DNA of 64,000 bases, from assembly GCA_963703235.1 (NCBI GenBank), contig OY969802.1, positions 372,001 through 436,000 of the forward strand. The letters run 5' to 3'. Of the stretch, positions 59,153-64,000 are shown one piece after another (position 1 is the stretch's first letter; each line of letters begins with the position of its first letter). A program made the position numbers and the translations under genes. This DNA is from VRUE01 sp963703235. GTDB lineage: Bacteria; Actinomycetota; Thermoleophilia; Solirubrobacterales; 70-9. Below the pieces are notes generated by a model. That model was given only the letters and a program-made list of their open reading frames with translations, did no database searches and was not told the origin of the DNA.

Positions 59153-60154
59153 ATGGCAGTGAAGGTCGGGATCAATGGCTTCGGCCGCATCGGGCGCAAC
59201 GTCTTCCGCGCGGCGCAGGCAGCAGGCGCGGACCTCGACTTCGTCGCCGTCAACGACCTCACCGACCCCGGCACCCTCGCCCACCTGCTCGAGTACGACT
59301 CGATCCTCGGCCGCTTTCCGGGTGAGGTCGAGGCCGGGGAGAGGTCGATCTCGGTCGACGGCAAGGAGATGGAGGTCCTCTCCGAGCGCGACCCGGCAGC
59401 GCTCCCCTGGGCCGATCTCGGCGCCGACGTCGTGATCGAGTCGACCGGCCTCTTCACCGGCCGCGACGACGCCGCCAAGCACCTCGAGGCGGGCGCCAAG
59501 AAGGTGATCATCTCCGCTCCCGCCAAGGACCCGGACGTGACCGTGGCGCTCGGGGTCAACTTCGACACCTACGACCGCGAGCAGCACCACATCGTCTCCA
59601 ACGCTTCCTGCACGACCAACTGCCTGGCGCCGCTGGCCAAGGTGCTCGACGAAGCGTTCGGGATCGAGCAGGGGCTGATGACGACGATCCACGCCTACAC
59701 GGCCGACCAGCGCCTGCAGGACATGCCGCACAAGGACCTGCGCCGGGCGCGGGCGGCGGCGCTGAACCTGATCCCGACGACCACCGGCGCCGCCAAGGCG
59801 GTCGGGCTGGTGCTGCCGGAGCTGAACGGAAAGCTGAACGGCATCGCGATGCGGGCGCCGGTCGCAACCGGCTCCGTGGTGGATTTCGTCTTCGCCCCCT
59901 CCAACCCGACCGAGCCGGGCGCGGTCAACTCGGCCGTCAAGGCCGCCGCCGAAGGCCCGCTGAAGGGAATCCTCGCCTACACCGAGGACCCGATCGTCTC
60001 CACCGACATCGTCGGCGACCCGCACTCCTCGATCTTCGACGCCGAGCAGACGATGTCGATCGGCGACGGCCGCTTGATCAAGGTGGTCGCCTGGTACGAC
60101 AACGAGTGGGGCTACTCGAACCGCTGCGTCGAGCTGGCGGGCAAGGTCCTCTGA
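59153..60154 (+). CDS. gap: Glyceraldehyde-3-phosphate dehydrogenase
   Basis: The 333-residue enzyme has the NAD-binding GINGFGRIGRNVFRAA, the active-site SNASCTTNCLAPL with catalytic Cys, and the conserved WYDNEWGYSNRCVEL end. AGGAGG precedes the ATG. It is the first gene of the lower-glycolysis operon gap-pgk-tpiA-gpmI, in the order of the reactions except for tpiA. Confidence 0.97.
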   Translation: MAVKVGINGFGRIGRNVFRAAQAAGADLDFVAVNDLTDPGTLAHLLEYDSILGRFPGEVEAGERSISVDGKEMEVLSERDPAALPWADLGADVVIESTGLFTGRDDAAKHLEAGAKKVIISAPAKDPDVTVALGVNFDTYDREQHHIVSNASCTTNCLAPLAKVLDEAFGIEQGLMTTIHAYTADQRLQDMPHKDLRRARAAALNLIPTTTGAAKAVGLVLPELNGKLNGIAMRAPVATGSVVDFVFAPSNPTEPGAVNSAVKAAAEGPLKGILAYTEDPIVSTDIVGDPHSSIFDAEQTMSIGDGRLIKVVAWYDNEWGYSNRCVELAGKVL

Positions 60155-60171
60155 GCCCGCCGGTACCGGCG

Positions 60172-61359
60172 ATGGGCTTTGCGAAGAAGAGCGTCCGCGA
60201 CGCCGACGTCGCGGGCAAGCGCGTCCTGGTCCGGGTCGACCTCAACGTTCCGCTCAGTGGCGGTCGGGTGGCCGACGACACCCGCATCCGGGCGGCGCTG
60301 CCGACGATCGAGCTGCTGCGCGAGCGCGGCGCGGCGCTGGTGCTGACCTCCCACCTGGGCCGGCCGAAGGGAAAGCACGACCCGCAGCTCTCGCTGCGCC
60401 CGGTCGGCGAGCGGCTGGCGGAGCTGCTGGGGGTCGAGGTCGCGCAGGCGCCGGCCGTGGTCGGCGAGGAGGTCGAGGCGATGGCTTCGGAGCTGGGCGG
60501 GGGAGAGGCGATGCTGCTGGAGAACCTGCGCTTCGAGCCGGGCGAGACCGAGAACGATCCGGCGCTCGCCGAGCGCCTTGCGGCTCTCGCTGACCTCTAC
60601 GTCAACGACGCCTTCGGCGCCGCCCACCGCGCCCACGCCAGCACCGAGGGAGTCGCCCACCGCCTGCCCGGCTACGCCGGCCTCCTGCTCGAGCGCGAGG
60701 TGACCGAGCTGACCCGCGTGGTCGAGTCGCCGGCCCGGCCGCTGGTCGTCGTTCTCGGCGGCGCCAAGGTCTCCGACAAGGTCGGCGTCATCGACCGCTT
60801 CCTGCAGATCGCCGACCGGATCCCGATCGGCGGCGCGATGTGCTTCAGCTTCTTCCGCGCCCAGGGGATCGCGACCGGCGACTCGCTGGTCGAGGAGGAG
60901 GGAGTGAGGCTTGCCGAGGAGGCGCTGCGACGGGCCGAGGCCTCGGATTGCGAGCTGATGCTGCCGTTCGACCTGGTCCTGGGCAAGAGCTTCGACGCCG
61001 GCACCGAGCGTCGCGAGAGCGACTGCGTCGAGGTCCCGGACGGCTGGATGGGCCTCGACGTCGGTCCGCGCACCGCCGCGGCCTACGCGGAGAGGATCGC
61101 CGTCGCCGGCACGATCCTATGGAACGGGCCGATGGGGGCTTTCGAGCTGGAGCCGTTCGCCGCCGGGACGCGCACGGTGGCCGAGGCGGTGGCGGCGGCG
61201 CCGGGGACCACGGTGGTCGGCGGCGGCGACTCCGTTGCCGCGCTGCACAGGTTCGGGTTGGCCGACGAGGTGGACTGGGTCTCGACCGGAGGGGGGGCGT
61301 CGTTGGAGCTGCTGGAGGGAAAGAAGCTGCCGGGCGTGGAGGCGTTGCTGGATGCCTGA
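60172..61359 (+). CDS. pgk: Phosphoglycerate kinase
   Basis: The 395-residue kinase has the substrate-binding RVDLNVPLSGG and LTSHLGRPKGK, the hinge segment LENLRFEPGETEND and VVLGGAKVSDKVGV, and the nucleotide-binding GGGDSVAALHRFG with GGGASLELLEG. ATG 60172, 17 bases after gap, is chosen for the domain start. The C-terminus overlaps tpiA by eight bases. Confidence 0.97.
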   Translation: MGFAKKSVRDADVAGKRVLVRVDLNVPLSGGRVADDTRIRAALPTIELLRERGAALVLTSHLGRPKGKHDPQLSLRPVGERLAELLGVEVAQAPAVVGEEVEAMASELGGGEAMLLENLRFEPGETENDPALAERLAALADLYVNDAFGAAHRAHASTEGVAHRLPGYAGLLLEREVTELTRVVESPARPLVVVLGGAKVSDKVGVIDRFLQIADRIPIGGAMCFSFFRAQGIATGDSLVEEEGVRLAEEALRRAEASDCELMLPFDLVLGKSFDAGTERRESDCVEVPDGWMGLDVGPRTAAAYAERIAVAGTILWNGPMGAFELEPFAAGTRTVAEAVAAAPGTTVVGGGDSVAALHRFGLADEVDWVSTGGGASLELLEGKKLPGVEALLDA

Positions 61360-62104
61360 GCGCACGCCTTATATGGCCGCCAACTGGAAGATGCACAAGA
61401 CCGTCGCCGAGGCGGCCGAGTTCGTCGACGCGCTGTTGCCGCGGATCGCGGCGACGCAGCACGACGTCGTCCTCTGCCCACCGTTCACGGCGCTGAGTGC
61501 CGTCGTCGAGCGCCGCTACGGCACCGCGGTCAAGGTCGCGGCTCAGAACATGCACGAGGAGGAGTCGGGCGCTTTCACCGGCGAGATCTCGGCGGCGATG
61601 CTGGTGGAGCTCGACGTGGAAGCGGTCGTCCTCGGTCACTCCGAGCGGCGGCAGTACTTCAACGAGACCGACGAGGCGCTGGCTCGCAAGGTGCCGGCCG
61701 CGCTGGCCGCCGGCCTCGAGCCGATCCTCTGCGTCGGCGAGAGCGAGGAGGCTCGCGACGGCGGGCAGACCGAGGCGGTGCTGGAGCGCCAGCTCCAGGC
61801 CGACCTGGCCGGAGTCGAACCGGTCCGGCTGGGCGAGGTTGTGGTCGCCTACGAGCCGATCTGGGCGATCGGCACCGGCCGCACCGCGACGCCCGAGCAG
61901 GCCCAGGAGACGATCGCCTTCGTCCGCGACGTGCTGCGGGAGCGGGGCGCCGCGGCCGACCGGGTGCGGATTCTCTACGGCGGCTCGGTGAAGCCCGAGA
62001 ATGCGGCGGAGCTGCTGGCGCAGCCGGACATCGACGGAGCGCTGGTCGGCGGCGCCAGCCTCGACCCCGACGACTTCGCCGCGATCGTCGAGGCGGCGGG
62101 CTAG
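61352..62104 (+). CDS. tpiA: Triosephosphate isomerase
   Basis: The 250-residue TIM-barrel enzyme has all catalytic residues: Lys in AANWKMHKT, His in LGHSERRQYF, Glu in VVAYEPIWAIGTG, and the phosphate loop YGGSVKPENA. It overlaps pgk by eight bases, and gpmI begins at the base after its stop. Confidence 0.97.
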   Translation: MPERTPYMAANWKMHKTVAEAAEFVDALLPRIAATQHDVVLCPPFTALSAVVERRYGTAVKVAAQNMHEEESGAFTGEISAAMLVELDVEAVVLGHSERRQYFNETDEALARKVPAALAAGLEPILCVGESEEARDGGQTEAVLERQLQADLAGVEPVRLGEVVVAYEPIWAIGTGRTATPEQAQETIAFVRDVLRERGAAADRVRILYGGSVKPENAAELLAQPDIDGALVGGASLDPDDFAAIVEAAG

Positions 62105-63631
62105 GTGCCCGGCCTGCCGGTTCCAGCGCTGGCGCTCGTCATCCTCGACGGCTGGGGCCTGGCGCCGCCCGGCCCTGGCAACGCGATCTCGCTGGCCGAG
62201 ACGCCGGTCTTCGATCGCCTCTGGGATGCGTACCCCCATACGCAGCTCTCCGCCCAGGGCCACGACGTCGGCCTGCCCGACGGGCAGATGGGGAACTCCG
62301 AGGTCGGCCACCTCAACCTCGGCGCCGGCGCGGTCGTCAAGCAGGACCTGGCGCGGATCGACGACGCGATCGCCGACGGCAGCTTCTTCGAGAACGAGGC
62401 ACTGCTGGCCGCCTGCGAGCGAGCGCGCCGCAGCCCCCGGGGCCGCCTCCACCTGCTGGGGCTGGTCTCCGACGGCGGCGTCCACTCGGGCTGGGAGCAC
62501 ATCGAGGCGACGATCGAGCTGGCCACCCAGGAGGGCGTCCCCGACGTCGTCTTCCACGCCTTCACCGACGGCCGCGACACGCTGCCGCACGGGGGTCGTG
62601 GCTACCTGGCCGAGCTCGAGCGCTGGCTGCGGCAGGCCGGCCACATCGCCACCGTCGGCGGGCGCTACTACGCGATGGACCGCGACACGCGCTGGGAGCG
62701 GACCAAGCTCGCCTACGACGCGATCGTCCACGCCCACGGCCTGCACGCGGTCAGCGCCGCAGAGGCGATCGAGGCCGCGTATGAGCGGGGTGAGACGGAC
62801 GAGTTCGTCAAACCGACCGCGATCGGCGCCTACGACGGCGCCGCCGCCGGCGACGTCGCGATCTTCGTCAACTTCCGCCCCGATCGGGCCCGCCAGTTGA
62901 CCCGCGCTCTCGCCGAGCCCGACTTCGACGAGTTCTCGCGCACCGGCGGTCCGGTTCTCGACCTGACGACGATGACCGGGTATCGCAAGGGCTGGCCCTA
63001 TCCGGTCGCCTTCCCCGAGGCGCGGCCGCAGACCACCCTGGCGGAAGTCATCTCCAGGGCGGGTGGCCGTCAGCTGCACGTCGCCGAGACCGAGAAGTAC
63101 GCACACGTCACCTACTTCTTCAACGGCGGCCGCGAGGAGGAGCTGGAGGGGGAAGACCGCTGCCTGGTCGACTCGCCGCGCGACGTACCCACCTACGACC
63201 ACAAGCCGCAGATGAGCGCCCGCGAGGCGGCCACCGCCTTCGCCGAACGCTGGGCCGGCGGCGAGTACCGCTTCGGGATCGTCAACTTCGCCAATCCCGA
63301 CATGGTCGGTCACACCGGCTCGATCCCCGCCGCGGTGCAGGCGGTGGAGACCGTCGACGGCTGTCTCGGCGACGTCGTCGCGGCGATCGAGCGCGCCGGC
63401 GGCGCCTGCATCGTCACCGCCGACCACGGCAACTGCGATCACATGCTGGAGCCGGACGGGTCCCCCAACACGGCCCACTCGCTCAACCCGGTGCCGCTGG
63501 TCGTCACCGCCGAGGGGATCGAGCTGCGCGCCGGCGGCATCCTCGCCGACGTCGCCCCGACGGCACTGGAGCTGCTCGGCATCCCGCAGCCGGATGCGAT
63601 GACCGGCCGCTCGCTGATCGATGCGGGTTGA
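62105..63631 (+). CDS. gpmI: 2,3-Bisphosphoglycerate-independent phosphoglycerate mutase
   Basis: The 508-residue metalloenzyme has the alkaline-phosphatase-like metal sites (LVILDGWG, NFANPDMVGHTG, TADHGNCDHM) and the phosphorylated Ser in GQMGNSEVGHLNLGAG. Most high-GC actinobacteria use the cofactor-dependent GpmA, so this form is a small taxonomic hint. GTG 62105 follows tpiA directly, and the tgt start overlaps the gene's 3' end. Confidence 0.96.
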   Translation: MPGLPVPALALVILDGWGLAPPGPGNAISLAETPVFDRLWDAYPHTQLSAQGHDVGLPDGQMGNSEVGHLNLGAGAVVKQDLARIDDAIADGSFFENEALLAACERARRSPRGRLHLLGLVSDGGVHSGWEHIEATIELATQEGVPDVVFHAFTDGRDTLPHGGRGYLAELERWLRQAGHIATVGGRYYAMDRDTRWERTKLAYDAIVHAHGLHAVSAAEAIEAAYERGETDEFVKPTAIGAYDGAAAGDVAIFVNFRPDRARQLTRALAEPDFDEFSRTGGPVLDLTTMTGYRKGWPYPVAFPEARPQTTLAEVISRAGGRQLHVAETEKYAHVTYFFNGGREEELEGEDRCLVDSPRDVPTYDHKPQMSAREAATAFAERWAGGEYRFGIVNFANPDMVGHTGSIPAAVQAVETVDGCLGDVVAAIERAGGACIVTADHGNCDHMLEPDGSPNTAHSLNPVPLVVTAEGIELRAGGILADVAPTALELLGIPQPDAMTGRSLIDAG

Positions 63632-64000
63632 TTCGGAGAGACTGCGGTTTGAGATCGACGCCCGCGACGGCAGCGCCCGGGCGGGTGTTCTGCATACCGC
63701 CCACGGGCCGATCGAGACGCCGGCCTTCATCCCACTGGCGACCAAGGGCACGGTGCGCTCGCTGGAGTCGCGCGAGGTAGCCGATCTCGGCTACGAGCTG
63801 ATCCTCGGCAACACCTACCACCTGTTCGTCTCGCCCGGGCCGGACCGGATCGCCGCCGCCGGCGGCCTGCACGGCTTCATGGGCTGGGAGCGGGCGCTGA
63901 TAACCGACTCCGGCGGCTTCCAGGTCTTCTCGCTGGCCCACGGAGGAGTCGCCAACGAGGTGAAGGGCAAGGGGCGCCCGGGCGGCGAGCGCGGCTCGGT
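63621..64000 (+). CDS. tgt: Queuine/archaeosine tRNA-ribosyltransferase, N-terminal part (runs off window)
   Basis: The first 126 residues are visible: RLRFEIDARDGSARAGVLHT, TPAFIPLATKGTVRSL, LGNTYHLFVSPG and ALITDSGGFQVFSLA with the catalytic-pocket DSGGFQ. Tgt exchanges guanine 34 of tRNAs for a queuosine precursor. ATG 63621 overlaps the gpmI end by 11 bases. The C-terminus, including the zinc site, is outside the window. Confidence 0.93.
   Translation, partial: MRVDSERLRFEIDARDGSARAGVLHTAHGPIETPAFIPLATKGTVRSLESREVADLGYELILGNTYHLFVSPGPDRIAAAGGLHGFMGWERALITDSGGFQVFSLAHGGVANEVKGKGRPGGERGS

Overview
The window is one 64 kb stretch of high-GC chromosome from an actinobacterium. Gene order, gene content, a prfB frameshift, many apparently leaderless starts and a phosphoglycerate mutase of the cofactor-independent type fit a deep-branching class such as Thermoleophilia (Solirubrobacterales-like). 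That placement is inference; no rRNA gene is present. Most of the window is housekeeping, densely packed and mostly on the + strand, and both end genes (comF and tgt) run off the window.

Layout. 1-8.4 kb: comF end, hpf, secA, prfB, small secreted proteins, then a minus-strand ogt/ECF-sigma pair. 8.5-13.6 kb: nadC, a cupredoxin, a Fpg/Nei glycosylase, nadA, transketolase. 13.7-22.3 kb: ftsE-ftsX-S41 protease, RNase R, smpB, a membrane protein with a terminal helix-hairpin-helix, a flavoprotein disulfide reductase, and the tmRNA gene ssrA, which has no ORF-level signal and was found from its ends and tag frame. 22.3-30.3 kb: a decayed membrane gene, OsmC, ABC-F ATPase, P450, purU, an Rpf/transglycosylase-like protein, HD hydrolase, uppP. 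30.4-44.6 kb: a phosphate/polyphosphate island (response regulator, pstSCAB-phoU, ppx, a CHAD domain split over two genes, a PHP-glycosyltransferase fusion, ppk, DUF47, pit) carrying 11-bp-period Pho-box-like repeats at three promoters. 44.6-47.9 kb: small membrane proteins, TadE-like pseudopilins and a TadG/VanY/transglycosylase fusion. 47.9-51 kb: an accessory patch with VapBC, MaoC, NUDIX, a decayed HicAB, a GNAT/DUF1778 toxin-antitoxin pair and fragments of a second maoC. 51-54 kb: MBL hydrolase, three tandem cupredoxin lipoproteins, enoyl-CoA hydratase. 54-64 kb: uvrC, rapZ, ABC exporter, VOC protein, then gap-pgk-tpiA-gpmI-tgt.

The most unusual signal is non-coding. Four copies of a roughly 110-bp nested palindrome (4231-4344, 6714-6820, 20438-20554, 36035-36152) have conserved loop sequences but arms that differ between copies with compensating changes on the two sides. 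Each copy starts at or within about 12 bases of a stop codon. A second small hairpin family has two copies (38236-38278, 58654-58702), and three further large palindromes (274-391, 8462-8508, 29349-29446) have related architecture or lie in divergent promoter regions. I do not recognise these families.
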